A stretch of DNA of 64,000 nucleotides, from positions 10,901,021 to 10,965,020 of the forward strand of contig OX387602.1 of NCBI GenBank assembly GCA_947568835.1, read 5' to 3'. A program made the position numbers and the translations under genes. Of the stretch, positions 1 to 13,916 are shown in pieces. Each line of letters begins with the position of its first letter. Position 1 is the first letter of the stretch. A model generated the notes under the pieces. The model did no database searches and had not been told where the DNA came from. It saw nothing but the letters and a program-made list of their open reading frames with translations. The DNA comes from Protonemura montana (lineage: Eukaryota > Arthropoda > Insecta > Plecoptera > Nemouridae).

Positions 1-2450
1 ATCGTCGTCCAGTTCACCTCCTAATTGCATTAGCGCTATGATGCAGCGTGCAGAGCCAACCGCTACTGCCAACCGCTACCGACAAACAGATTAAACTGAC
101 AGCTTTTCTCTCTGTTTCACCGCACAAATTAATCAATATTCAATCATTTCACGTTTTCACGTTCTTCTTCCCCTATTAGCTCTTATTTGGACACCACATT
201 CCTTCCAACAATCAGCTGCAGAAGGCGACGCAGCATGACTTGGTCAAGTTATGCTCCTCTTCGTCCTAATGATCTCTGACACAGACCCAATGACCTGGCT
301 TAGAAGAATATACATTTTCACTACTTGAAGACGATCAACACAAACTGGTTTTGCACAGACTTTTGCGAATTTCATTCTAATTTATCCACGAGACGGTAAA
401 AACAAGTCAATCAGAGGTGTCACTACTAGCATGCATACCAAGGGTAGACAAGATCTTAAGAAATAAATCTTACTCTAACAGTAACACATGGATCTTGTCC
501 GGGAGCTCCGAAGGCGTCTATTGTTGACCGTTGATCGGCTTGAAATCTAAACATTTAAAAATAATAAATGTGAGTCTGCATAATTTAGTCTGAGAAAGTG
601 TAATTTGTGGTTATCTTTGATGGACCACATAAGTAACTGTCTTTCCACTCATAAATAATTGCAGGAGACCCCCACTAATAAATCACTTGTCAGCAAATAC
701 CTGTAAGACATCACCAACAAAAAAATTTAAGAATGAAATGCTATGTAATTAGTACTGTAATTTATACACTGAGTAATTTCTCGCGAAAATCTTAATACTT
801 GTCACTTTTACATAGTTTTAAACGCGAATGTCGTAATTTTCCGTTGCTGTAGGTGAACAGAAAATGTGTGGCATTTTTCTCGTTGGCTTTTTTAAAATGT
901 AGCCGATGGCTTGAGGGGTACGTGTCTTATTACATTCCCTGACTGAACTCGAATTGGCACAGATTGGCTTGATCCAGGTATATCGTTGTAAAATAAATCT
1001 CCTTTCCTTGATTTGACTTTTTTTACTAATTCAAACGATCTCTGCCTATAACACGCTCACATCGGCAAAAGAAATGCAGTGCATGTCGATGAAAGTTTCT
1101 CGCGAAACGTTAATTTTAGTGAGTTTGCATTTTAATAAAAATCAAAATCACGCGATCTTTATTCATCAACTTGGTTAGGTTTACCTTTCGGGAGAAGAAA
1201 TTATGTGCATGCCACAGTGCCTTTTAAAGCAAATAAAAATAAACAAACTAAATTTATTTATATATTTGAAAAGATTCTCATTTCTTTGTACTCTTGGATT
1301 TTAGCTCACAGGCCATGGTCAGTGGGCACCCCTGAGCCCATGATAACTTGAACCCACCCACGCGAGGAATCTTCTTTCAAGATCGTTTAGAAGATATCCT
1401 CATGTATCGGTGCAAGTTTATGGCATTGAGCAAAGTAAAATATAAGTAACCAGGATATCGTATTTGTCGAGGCCTTATTACCTGCTATTCGTGGTTGAAA
1501 ATGTCAGTAAAACAAATCAAATATAAGTTTAATTTGATGCAATTTTCAATCTTTGTTTTATCCAAAACGGTTTGGTGTACTTTTACTTGCACGCAACTCA
1601 ATAACCCCGGAATGCTGCCTATCTGCCTATGATGCTATCAGGCAAATACTTTCAAGTGGGAATTAATAAACTTGCCTAATTATTGTGCATGTTAATAGCT
1701 GTTTACACGTTTTCCAGTGTTCTCGCCGAAACTAAAAGCAACGGAACTGTGCTTTATATTAACTCGTATGTATCACAAGGAAATGAGCAGTTGTTGTAAT
1801 AGTCCAGCTAAACGCAAAGTGAAAACCGATGGATCCAACCATCAAAGAAAATAATTTTCTCACAGAAATCGATTCAAATTGGCCGCACGTGATTAGTGAG
1901 TAACATTTGCAAAAAAGGAACAAATTATAAATCACATATATGGAGATTGAAGTAATGTGTGTAGACTGCTCATTAATCTTGACAGTAATTCTACAGTAGC
2001 CGAAATAATAAATAATTGTTTAAACACAGTGATTAGACATGAGAGGTAAGTAGATCACAGGCATCGAGCTCTCCTACAGCCTGATGTACGCATTTTCGGC
2101 AACTGGGAATACATAAATGTCAGTGGCGTCAACATGCATAGTTCATCAGTTCGGATAGGTACTTAGTTTACCTTGGCAAAGTTGTTTGAAATGAGTTTTT
2201 GTGGCTGGGTTATGGAGTTCCAGCGTTAGTGTTAAATTGTATCGGCAATAATAACTTAACTGACAAAAAAGTGGATACTACTAGATAGTCACCATCGTTT
2301 CGAAAGATATTAAATTGTTGTTATTTCTCGTAGATTACTCGCATTTGAGACTGGTGTACGCTCCATTAATCTTTCTTGATGCTAACCTTAACAATTGATA
2401 GACATGATGCACCGAAATTTTGAGGCGTAATTATTTAATTTTAGAGATTT
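1..2450. other. Intergenic DNA, no gene seen
   Basis: AT-rich sequence without a recognisable exon, RNA gene or long open frame. A short stretch near 2218-2240 (CAGCGTTAGTGTTAAATT) resembles one end of the repeat that begins at 2457 and may be a fragment of it. Nothing else stands out. Confidence 0.6.
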
Positions 2451-2456
2451 TTTAAA

Positions 2457-2551
2457 AGATGGCCGCAAGTGCCATCTGGTGGTACCTACCGTTACCATGT
2501 GGCCGTCTCGTTTCATCGGCAGAAAGTTTAACATTAACGCTGGCCCTTGAC
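2457..2551 (-). repeat. Interspersed repeat family A, copy 1 (CTCF-like core)
   Basis: Read on the minus strand this copy matches two others in the window (21,084-21,178 and 41,621-41,702). All share, in order, a block like AGCGTTAATGTTAAACTTTC, a block like GTGGTAACGGTAGGT, and a terminal CCACCAGATGGCAC-type block, here at 2469-2482. The last block resembles the core of the CTCF zinc-finger binding motif. The family's type (SINE, MITE or other) cannot be told from three copies. Confidence 0.7.
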
Positions 2552-5500
2552 TTTTCCTATAAACTCAATGATTTAAGCGTTGGACACGGCACATCCACAA
2601 TAATCGGTGGCCTTGGACTGAAAGCTCGGCGGTATGGTTACAGCACCTTAACTGTCAGATGGCGACGAATGATAACGACAATTGTTACAATAAAAATAAA
2701 AATAAAATTCACGTACATTTTGGTCTTAAAACCAAATCAGCACGTGACAGAAAGGTTATTTAAATGGGTTAAAATTTTATTTTGCAATTGCGATAGGTGC
2801 CCACTGATAATCAGAAATATTTTCTACGCGCTCTTAAGAAAATAATTGATTTGCGTGCCCTATTTTAATTCCATTATTATTTCTCATAGCTCCGAAGGTT
2901 TCGATATAATTGCAAAAATCTATTAAAAAATAATTACTTAAACTCTGTATGATACATGTCAATAATCAATACCGCACACCGCCGGCATACAAAATTCACG
3001 TTGAAAATGATACGACGTGCTTATAAGGTAATCTGCTGCTGACTTAAACTATGAACTGTCAATCAATTCATTTGCATTATACTCTTACTGTTCTCATTCT
3101 TGTGATCCATAGCCTGTTTTTTTACCTGACGAATATAACACACACAGTTATATAACACAATGTGGCTATGAATTAATGATATCAACGCATGACGCAACGC
3201 ATCTCGATCATTTATTCGCACGTGATATCAATTCGCAATTAGCTATACGGGCCGTACTTTCTTCGCCTCCTTCAGCGACTTCAGCGACTTCAGCGACTTC
3301 AGCACCCACGAGGCATAGCTACTAGACAATGGTATGCCCCACACTTGTGCATTTATTATCAGACGCTTCAGCACGGGACAATACAGGCTTGCAGCGAAAG
3401 TTTCAGCTCTAGGCTGATGTAAACAGGCGTTAATGTAGAACATGGGGAAATAAACAGTTTTAGCAGAGCTGCGATTTTATGCTCTTAAATTTTACTAATA
3501 GACTATTGAAAACCGAGTAAACGGTTAGATTTGTCACGGATAAACGGTTATAATAAGTTATTATAGAAAAAAACTCTCACTAGCCGAGTGGTAATTTATA
3601 CAAATCTACATAGGTAAAGGTATATCCCGTAGTAATTGTCTCTATGTTTTTTTCTGCGACGAATTATGTAATTACTTGGTACTTCAGAAGTGTTGCTATC
3701 AATTTGGCTCGCATAATGCATTTAATCCAGATTTTATTTTATCCAATTAATTTCATGTTTTTAGAATTAAACCGAAATTAAAACACGAATATCGTGGTCG
3801 TCTCAAGGATGATCCAAGTCTGCAATTCATTCTCGTGTTACAAATCGTCTTAACAAAGATACGAACCCGATCCCGCAGCCTCCATCTTCCACAGCTCACA
3901 GTCTATAAAAGCGATTGATTTATTATTGAAATATGTTAAATAACTTACTATTAATATTATGGTTATCTATTTATTAAGCGGAACTGCATTTAAACGCTGA
4001 TTGGTGTATTATTGCTACCAATAAGACGAGAGATCCGCTTGTGGCAATGCATTGCCTTCATAATCATAAGCGGATCTCCCACCTTCGGAAAAGTGAGTGC
4101 ATCACGACTTAGCGCCGGTAGACAGACATTGAAGGCTGCTCGGGCTCAAGAGTTAATCCCGTTTCGGATCAAAGTCGAAATGTCTAGGGATGAAAAGAAT
4201 TGGGCGTTCATTCTTGGGCAAACGTTTTTTTTTCGCTTGTTACGCCACTGCAGCGCACGAAAATGAGCGCTGTTTCGTTCTTTGTCTGTCACGTGGGTGT
4301 TCGCGTCGGTGGCAAGCGACGCCGGCAGCAAACTCTCTTAGTCATTATTTATCGATTGAATATTTTTTGATAATGCATTTGAACTCGATCAATTCACAAA
4401 GGCGGAAATATTATATGCTCATTATTTACTAGAAAGTCTTTTGTGCGTTCATTGTCACGTCCATGGTGTTAAATGATCAGATTACTATCTTGTTCTGAGG
4501 TTCTTGTTGTCTTACGAGACGTCCGCGTTAAGTAACCTGATAGTGACTTGATATAGGTACATTGGCGGAGGGCAAAGACATTGGATAATTAGGCTCACTG
4601 TGGGTGTGGATTTTGTTACACTCACCTGTTCATTGTTAAAATGTGGAACTGTAGGTAATTTAATAGGGATTCGGCCTGTAGTGAAAGATTTTCTAACTTT
4701 CCTCAAACATTTCCTTCTAATCTATGTGCTTGTGAATATATTTCGTTTCCTTACTACTAAAAACCAACCTTCGTATCAGATTTCTGTCTGAGTTGCTTCC
4801 GGAGTGCACTTCGCAGATGCAGCGCGCCTTTACGGAGGTAAACTTCCCATGTAAACGCATATTAATCTGCTTGGACCGTTCACACTGAGGAATGCGTTCG
4901 TCGTGCGATTTACAACGACCAAACATATTTTCAATAACGACCGTCAAGGACCTACGTCAACATGTACGTACGCGGATTTCTCAGAAATATTTTGAAGACA
5001 TTTCAACGTACTGTAGGTATTTTGTAATAGATCAGGGTCAACTTATATAGATACCAGGTGTGTATATACGAACAAAAACTTGGCACGTATTTAATTGTAC
5101 ACTCATTTTTAGAATTTGCTTAAACGGTAACTAGACTGATGATCTGACTCACACCTAGCACTTTCTAAAATGTGTTACGTGAACATTTTTCTTGAACGGG
5201 CAATAACTGGTCAAAATACCCCAATTCGGTGATCCAGCGCTCTGATTGAAAGAAAGCGAAGGTGCTCTGAGAGTTAAGCAACAACTTTATGAGACACCCG
5301 TGCAATTATAAAAGCCAATGCTCACAGAAAATACTTAAAAGGCAAACAAAATGCGAGGCAAAGTAAAACTCAATCAATTCCTTGCAAAATGTGTTTACAA
5401 CATAACGTTGATGAACTTTCATCGGTTTGATTTTAATTGAACTTGACGTCAACAGACAACAGATGCATGATAAAATTTCAATTTGTAACGTATCTTCGTG

Positions 5501-8500
5501 TAACAGTAGTTGATCCTGATTAAAATATTAAACAGGTGTCTGATCATGACAGGAATGGGCCGAGCTGGCTTGAAGGTCTGCAAGGGCATTTCTGCAGCCG
5601 CTGAAAGTAGGCCCGGCAGCCATCGTAGTTGCCATAAACATCGACTTCAATCACTTCAGCTGTAAGAAAATCGTACCCCTGTATTAATATATGCCAAGGA
5701 ATGCTTCGATCCGTTTTAGTGTGGTAGGTACATTCAAAATTAGATCATTTTTGCCGTCTCAGGGCCATATCCTAAGCCTTTCTAATTGCTGGTTGCAGTT
5801 CTTATTCGGCCAATTTAGTGGTTGTGTTGAGAAATTGTTAAGCACACAGGATGCAATAAAAACTGCATAACTCAATTTCATTGCGATCGAGGATGTAGAA
5901 TCAGGTAAAGTAAGTGGAATAAAAAGAGGTGAATATCTCTTTGAAATTCATTGCGTGTACCGCACCATTTTTTTGTTGTCAATTTTCAAACGTGAAAACT
6001 CCCATGAATATTGGCAGAAGGCTTCGGCTCATTCTTGTACGTTTCGCGAATTTAGCGACCAGTCCCACGTTTCATGCCAAAGAAAAGAGTTGTTACGTTG
6101 CTAGTGGAGAACGACACAGAATGTGTAATGATTTGGGATAGTTCGAAATACGTGACGCCGTTAAATTACTATAATCAGTGCAGTATAATAATAACATGTT
6201 TTCCAGGTTGCAGGCAAGAAATGATGGAATAATCGCAATTTTAGTGCATTTTCCAACCTTTTGACAAATGTAAAGCAACTGTTTGTAGATGTTTTGCTAG
6301 TACTGTATCAATAATAGTGGTTCATCATATTTGTTGTTATTTTGCCAAAACCTGTCGATTTTCCTGGAGGCGGTTCTCATTATAATAAACGATCTACGAG
6401 TTAGTAATGGCTAATTACCTTAAGTAGGTATAATGCTTATAAATGTGTTTTTCGGAGATCATTATTTTTGCATTTTCGCACGAACTAAACGCATCATTCA
6501 CTGACAAAAATGCAATTCTGTCAAACTGCACCTCAAAGAATACGGCCAGACAAGCTCCATTTCTCACAAGACTTTCAGGAAAATCGATTCACATAGTCCA
6601 GAGCAATTTAACGAATGAAATCATCGAATAAATAAAATCTTTTTGACATAACCAACAATTAGAATGATGATCATTAAATCACGTCGTCTCTTCGTCCGCT
6701 GCATTTTCCTCTGCAACGCGAAGCGATGAACATTTTGTAGGTTAGCGGGTCACCTCGATCATCGCAAACAGCCATACAAATCTACCAAAGGCACAAAGTT
6801 TCAACCACTGTTATCATTAAAAGTCCACGAGAGTCCACATTAATGCACTAGGATTGCAACTCACGGCTAGCTTCGAATTAATTACCTCTGACTCGGATTA
6901 CACTAGATTACAATGGACGCGCCATCGGAGGTAATTATTCGACTGAGGTATCGTGACGCCCTTCACCCAGCACTACTGCAGAAGAGATTGGACACACAAA
7001 CATAGCGAGTGCCGTTTCTTGAAAACACCCTCTGGGAAATAGAAATAAATTGCCCTTTCAGCATGATTTCAGTTTTAATTGCAAGACTTGCAATTCTTGA
7101 CACATGCCATTGAAATTCATTAAGACGTTTCGCCTAGCGCGTTTCAGGTGTGGGTGCATGAATATATGAAACCTTTTGAGTAGCCTACCGCCACGTCTAG
7201 CAGAGGTTAGTGAATCGGGAAATCGATTCAACTGGTGTACACCTATTATTAAAATATTATTATCTTTTTTTTTATTACAGGTTGAATGATTTATTCTATA
7301 GGACCGCATTATTCAAGAGTCGATACATTTGCATACGTTGAAAATTCTGATTCAAAATGCGATTGTTAGCAGTAATAACAGGATGGTTTCAACACCTTCA
7401 CTCGTATCTGATTGCAAAAATTAGTTTATTACTAGGCTGAGATTAAAAATCTTGCACGTGAATCTTCTGACAGTGTGTTTCTGGGCGAATTGTTTCAAAC
7501 TCATAGCTTCCTTGGCAAGTAAATCATTCGTGCAAACTTTGTTACAAACGCCCTTCCTTCCGCGAGGCGGTGAAACAAAAGAGCCTTTAGCAGCTTAGCA
7601 ATGCACTTTGTGCATCGTTCAGGTTTTAGTTTGCGGTAGACTTCGCGATTTCTGCCTGCCAGACCATATTGACTTGCTCAAATAATTGCATCTGCATAAG
7701 ATTATGGCGGTTTTATATCGTAACTAACGCCTCGGGTAATTATTTACGCTCGCTTATGCTATGATGTATTTAACAAATTTATTAATTTACATTTATAAAT
7801 AACAGAAGGTACATTTTGCCACAGGTTTATACAATTTAGAAGTGACTATCTCTTTTGCATTCTCCAATAATAATAATGATTATCATAAAAAACCCTGGAA
7901 AAAGTACACGTAATTTTCCAAACCAGAAATGTGTTCCGCTCCGGGGCTACAGACTACTATCGATTATGATATTAAAAAGAAAAACACATGAATAAAATAT
8001 TTGAATAATTTGAATTTTTACTGAAAACCAGACTGCATCTTAAAAAAAATTCAAATAAATAAAATTGTATTGCCCTGAACCCGGCACCAAACTCTGCAAA
8101 TTTTTTCTCCAGCAAATCTGGCATCAAAATTCCCTGAGACCCACTGCAACGGGTCAGCAGTTAAATTAGCAAAACATTTGTATTCTTATCAGATTGACAC
8201 ATTTTCAAAAGCTTGTTTTAAGATCAAGCCGAATTCAATCTGACAAAAAAATCTCACGCGACTCCACCCTAATTTACAGCTGTAATTGGTCAATTTCTAC
8301 CAGCATCCGTTATATCTCTCAGCAGCTCAGCATATCGATTGATTCGAGATTATAATGATAGCGCACAAGCCGAGAAGACGCCGGCAACGAGACAAGGTTT
8401 CCAAGGATAACGTTTCATTGACAATCTCTGTCGGGAAGGTAATTTTCGCAGCTTTATTGTTCTGTTCTCTGTACACGACTCTTTGATTAGATTTTAATTG

Positions 8501-11500
8501 ATCGTATTCGAAGTGTAACCCTTACAAACAAAAAGATCGTTTTTTCTCCCAAGGCAATCTGAAAGGTTAGAGGACAGCAGCTTCTGTCCAACGAATTAAT
8601 TTGCATACGACGTTTAGTTTTTACGATGCAATTCACGACGTCCTTCATTACTTCGGTAAACTTCATCTTTCTTCGTGGCTGGCCGGAGATTTCAACGCAA
8701 GACGAGCATGTGACCTATTAAATATAAGATGCACAAAAGGATTGTTTTGGAGATTTGCTGCATTACTAACAAGAAGAAGAATGCTGTGGTTATTTATTTA
8801 TTTTATTTATATATGTATTTCGAAATCGTAACGGATTTCAAATCTTCAAATAATGAAACTGAGCTAATTCATGTGAACCCGTTCAGCTCTGAGCTTAGGC
8901 GAGACTAAGTTGATGAGCAAAGTAACATTTTGATGGAACGTATATATTTTTTTCGTGTGAATCCAGTTCCGACAAGTGGATGCTTGAATTTGCGCACTTT
9001 ACCCTTCAATTACTTCAATTTTAGACAAACTGACGAGTCGAAAACGTGACGCCCGTCTTGACGCATTTCCCTAAAAGTAAACTAATAACGCACGTTTAAA
9101 TAATGCGTATTCGAATCGTGAAAAGTGGATGGAGGTCGCGTGAAGACGATGTTTCTTCAATGAGTGATGCATCTAACGTCTCAACAACAATGTACATTTA
9201 TTTATCTGATCAATTACGGCTCGAAAAAAAACCCAACAAACACAATTTGACGGAGGTCAGGTCAGGAGAAGTCGAACAAACTTTTTGGTAATATTATCAA
9301 GCTAAGAAAATATAAAACTTTGTACTAACACTAGCTATACCTTCCAAATAGGCAACGGACGTACCCAGCAGAAGATCTAATAGTGTACCTTGAACGAAAT
9401 TAGGTAAAAAATGAACCACACTCGGAAGCTATCCTTAATCCTTGTTGGTCAGGATCAAGTTTATATTATGAGCTGCACTTCCTCACTTACAATAATTACT
9501 CTTATGGAATCCACTTGTTTGGTTCTAATACCAGCTGGCGACAGGTTTGTCTCGAATTTCTTGAAGATGCGGTCAAGGGACACGACATTGCACCGTCACG
9601 GTCCTTGTCCCTGTCTTGGAGGTCGTGAAAATGTCAGGTGTGGTCACCATATGAATATATTACCTTTTTTTTCACACGTTTTGCCATGGTCAAGGATATT
9701 CGGAGTCCGTTATACTCGATAGATTCCTGAGGGATTATAGTAAGAACATCATCACGGATATGCCCGACAAGGAAAATATTGCACGATTGAAGCCACATGT
9801 ACATTTCTCGATTTCTTGCCAGTTTTTTAGTTGTTTTTAATTTACATTTATTGGAGTAGCTTCTTCTTTAACGGATCAAGAATGCATAAATACTTATTTT
9901 CTAAAAGCCCTGTGGCCATTTTATCCGATTATAATTTTTCATCATCACCCATCATCTCATGTTAGCAGACACGTGGGACAAAATGACAGCAATTCGTTAC
10001 AGGTCTTGTTTATTTATTCAGGTTATAAGACGTTGTGAAACCTATAAGATACCTACTACATCGTCTACACTCTACATCAAGGCATGCAATGCTCCTGGTT
10101 AACGTCACTGCGATACATATATCCTACCTTCACAATATTTTAATATCGACTTGGTTTTGCAAGTATTTTGCCCCCACCCATAGTGCCACCTCCTCTCGCT
10201 GCTGCAGCGTATGAGATACACCAAAGTAACAGTACGACAGTCAGTTTTCGTTCGACTGTTTTCACGTGAGGCCGTCTGGTCAGTTGGTGTCGTCTGCAGT
10301 ACCTCGAGTTTACCTACTGCCCGAGCTGGGCGCTTTAGGTTTTTGCGTGTGTCTGTGACCAAATTCACCCGGGACCCATGTGGTCTGCAGGGAGCTGAGA
10401 TCACTCGAAGAGGTGTTTGTGTGCCATACTTGTGGGAAATTCTTCTTGTTTTAAAGAAGAACATTTTGTTTATTTAACATTTTAGTGGACTTACGTGAAT
10501 TTTTTCAAAATGATTCAGAGGTTTGTACATTACATTTTTTTTTTATAATTTATTGGTGATTTGAGTCGAAAATAGATGAACATGTAAACTGTCAATAATG
10601 TCGGTCTTTGAAAGACAGTTACACTTATAATTCGTGACAGCTTCAAATCAGCCCTTCTGTACGGGATTAACAAAATACACATATTTTTGCACCTAAGTGT
10701 GTACTTTTCTTAAAATACCGACAACTTACCGATTATTCAAAAAGTCACTGAAGCTTTCAACAGCAATTTTACAATTTTCTGATACTAAAAGCGGTCTCAT
10801 AGTTTCGAACATCAAATATTTGCAGACAATATAACATTGAATAAATGAAAACCATCCACACAATGTCACAACTCATTTAATGACCATAGCAAACCTCGGT
10901 ACAAAGAACCAATTTGACAGATAGCACGTTATCGTGGCGGACAGGGGCAGAATATGTGTCACTAGTGGCATGATGCAGCTAGCTCATGGATGTAGGCAGG
11001 TTAGCGGGTCGCTCGGCACGGGGGCCAGCAGCAGTCTTTGCGGCACTCTGCAGGTCTACTCGATAAAAAGGCACACTGTACTTAACGTCATTCTATCTCA
11101 TCTTGAGAGGACACGCTTCGAATAAAATGTTATGCTGTGAATCTGTGATGCCAGCCGGTGATTAGCCATGCATTACTTACATTACACCATATTTTTCTGT
11201 AACACATCAGGTGTGTTTTTGGCTGACATAAATGCAATTATGTGGGGAACTAGAAAATTTTCTCAGTCATATAACTCATCAGTAAAGTAGATATGGAGTC
11301 AAGAGCTGACCTCGTCAATTTGATCTTCAATAACTTTTCTCTAATGGTGTTCTGCGAACGCCGAGGAAAGATAATGTGGACACGATCAAGCAGTTGAGAG
11401 CTCTATATTTTCTACTTATGATTTCAACTGTGTGAGCCTTTTACCCTTCTAATTTGACGGGTCCACGGTGATCATTGATCTGATATGGTGCACTTAAAAA

Positions 11501-13540
11501 GGTACGCCACCATTGATCTTGAACGTTTAATATCAAAGTAAAATTAACCTCGGTGCGAATTAGGCCGATTTCACCCAAGAATCAAGATGATAATGACAAG
11601 AATCGATTACAGACTGATTATGTTTTCAGAGAAAGGATAGAGTTCACTCTGAAAATAATTAATAACTAGACCGCACTTGACAACACCAGTTTAATTCAAA
11701 ACTCGACCAGTAGCCAGTCATATTTCTACGCTTCCGAAGTGTCTTAAAGTTTCAATCGATATTTATGGATTCATTACATTGATTACTATTATTAGTATTA
11801 ATGGTCGATGTTTCTCACGATGTCTTTCCCGTGGGTAGTTTCTCGTTCAAGCACAAAGGATGTAACATATGAATAAAACCAAGAAAAATCTATCGGCTAA
11901 TGGATTTATTTACTTCATAAGGACGTGTTAAAATCGCGGAGCTCATCCGGAAGATCTACCACTTTCGCTTTCGTGAGTTGCAAAAACACAAATGTGCAAA
12001 CATCGTGCATGGAATGATATGTCTTTACACTTTACAGTTATAGTGTAAAAGTTGAGATCATATCGACAGACTTGTATTTATCGTTCGTGAGTATTTTTGT
12101 CTCGAACGTGGTCAAATGGGGTCAAAACTGCTTGGTTATAGGTTCGGCAAAGAAAAAACCAAACATCCAAATAAAAATAAAGTTTTTTGTGTAAATCTCA
12201 GGGTGAAAGTTAACATTGAAAATTGTGTAAACACTATTATTAGGCACTTGAATCTAAAAGAAGTACAAGAATAATAGTATGTGTCAAGTGAATTGGTATT
12301 TCAATAATACCATAACGTCATTGTCTCACCTTAGACACCTATAAATACCGAGTCAACATAGTTATCACTGTGAATAGCTTACGAATATCTAAGCATCGGT
12401 ATTGATTGATTTGATAAGCACAAAAACCTGCTATGAAAGAATCTCCCGTTAGGTTCGCGACCTAGCGCTTCACGTGTCGCTTCAAAGGCCACGTGCAAGC
12501 CAAGGAGGCGCCACCTCCAACGTGTTAGTAGCGCGAAGACGAGTCCTTCAGAAGCGCACGTCTTAAGACCCGTGTCTTAGAGCGGAGAAGTGCAGTCAAG
12601 GCAAACGCCAGGAATGAGAGTGTATCTCAAATTCGCCAATCTCTCTACCGCGAGATCAAAATGCTTTTAACTCCTGCTAAATAACGCACGATATTTTCTT
12701 GACTCTTAGTCCCTCCAGGGGCTTCTAACCGTGAATTATCGTGCATTCTATGACAATAGAGCTTAGTTAAGATTAATCGCCTATAGACGGGGAACTTAAG
12801 GTACCCAAGGTATTATACTGATCAGAAGACCAATGTCTTTATTAAAATAATTGCAAAGCTTATAACATGCGAAAGTAGGTTGATATTGATCTACGTTTTG
12901 TGTTCCGTCAATTAAAGAGACTTGATCAAATATAATGGCCAGACGACGCATGTGATATATGGTGAATGCTCGGGCTCGCTGCACACAATTTTCAAATAAA
13001 ACCGGACTCGCGCTGACCGCAAAGTAATGGACATAATGGGGGCAACACCCAGGTGCCCAAGCGCAAGCCATTGCAGCCCGGCAAAATGAAGGCGAGACGC
13101 TGCTGCCGTCGCTGCGTCATGGAAGGTCAACCTTATGAAATTAGTTAGCTAGAAGATAGTTGCATTGGCAAAACGTTATTAAACAATTATAAAATGTTGT
13201 ATTCGTATCATTTGATCCCTGAAGCTTAGAGAAGAAATCAGAGCCGCGGGGCTCTCCTCGGCATCAACAAGATCTGGTTATTGCTGTTATATCGTCAGCA
13301 TCATCGGCCATTCAACAGCATAATAATTAATACATCTAGGTTACAAGATTGTATAACGAAAAATTGCTACGTGAAGATGGCTGTTAAAAATTACACACTT
13401 GTTAAATGCAATGAGTAATTATTTTTCACGCTATTTATTTATATACATATAAATGTGCGTGATATTGTTAGTATTCGTTACAGTATTTTGCTAAATAATT
13501 TCACGATTTACTGTTTAGTGATATAACTTCCTTTAGTCAG
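2552..13540. other. Intergenic desert
   Basis: About 11 kb with no exon I can support. Small items: a 9-bp tandem repeat (TTCAGCGAC, about three units) near 3268-3302; TATAAAAG boxes at 3904 and 5307 not followed by convincing coding sequence; a GC-richer island at about 10,180-10,480; and a GC-richer island at about 12,440-12,640 with two CACGTG E-boxes at 12,471 and 12,490. Distal regulatory DNA for the peroxidase is possible but not shown. Confidence 0.5.
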
Positions 13541-13548
13541 AATGCCGC

Positions 13549-13600
13549 TATAAAAGCGTCGCGTGCGGAGAGCTTTGCAATGCATCGGTTTCATCTAGCA
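13549..13600 (+). promoter_or_regulatory. Candidate TATA core promoter
   Basis: TATAAAAG at 13549-13556 is followed by a short GC-rich stretch (to about 13,690) in otherwise AT-rich DNA. No coding exon could be linked to it. It may serve an upstream non-coding exon of the peroxidase, a non-coding RNA, or be chance. Confidence 0.25.
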
Positions 13601-13867
13601 TCTAAGTCTTTCTGCTCCCGCATCGAACTCTCCGCTTAATAGTTCACAACTACATTTAAGGAGCGCTGCCTCCTGCCATGTGTATGACAGCTCTCAGAAC
13701 TCGTCTTAATGTTGAATAATCTGCACATCGATATTTGGCAATTTCGCCTTCGTTGGGTCGTGCAAGATTGCTCTTGATTAACGAATTAGCAACCGGCTTT
13801 TGCGAATGACGATATGAGAGTGCGACTTGCTCCGGCTAAGCGTCTAATGAGCAAGTGAAAGCGATCT

Positions 13868-13916
13868 CCGGTGTAGTATAGTGGTGAGCCCTTTATGCGG
13901 GCCCATTGCACACCGG
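13868..13916 (+). other. tRNA-like hairpin, truncated
   Basis: A 7-bp stem (CCGGTGT / ACACCGG) closes 49 nt that contain a tRNA A-box-like stretch (TAGTATAGTGGTGAG, as in tRNA-Asp) and an inner GCCC/GGGC hairpin. There is no T-arm or B-box, so it is not a working tRNA gene. It could be a tRNA fragment or chance. Confidence 0.2.

Noticed and set aside
2459..2845. 128-residue open frame
   Set aside because: Its first third is the interspersed repeat read in antisense; the remainder is low-complexity.
10105..10477. Overlapping 119- and 88-residue open frames on opposite strands
   Set aside because: Open only because the stretch is GC-rich; no domain or splice support.
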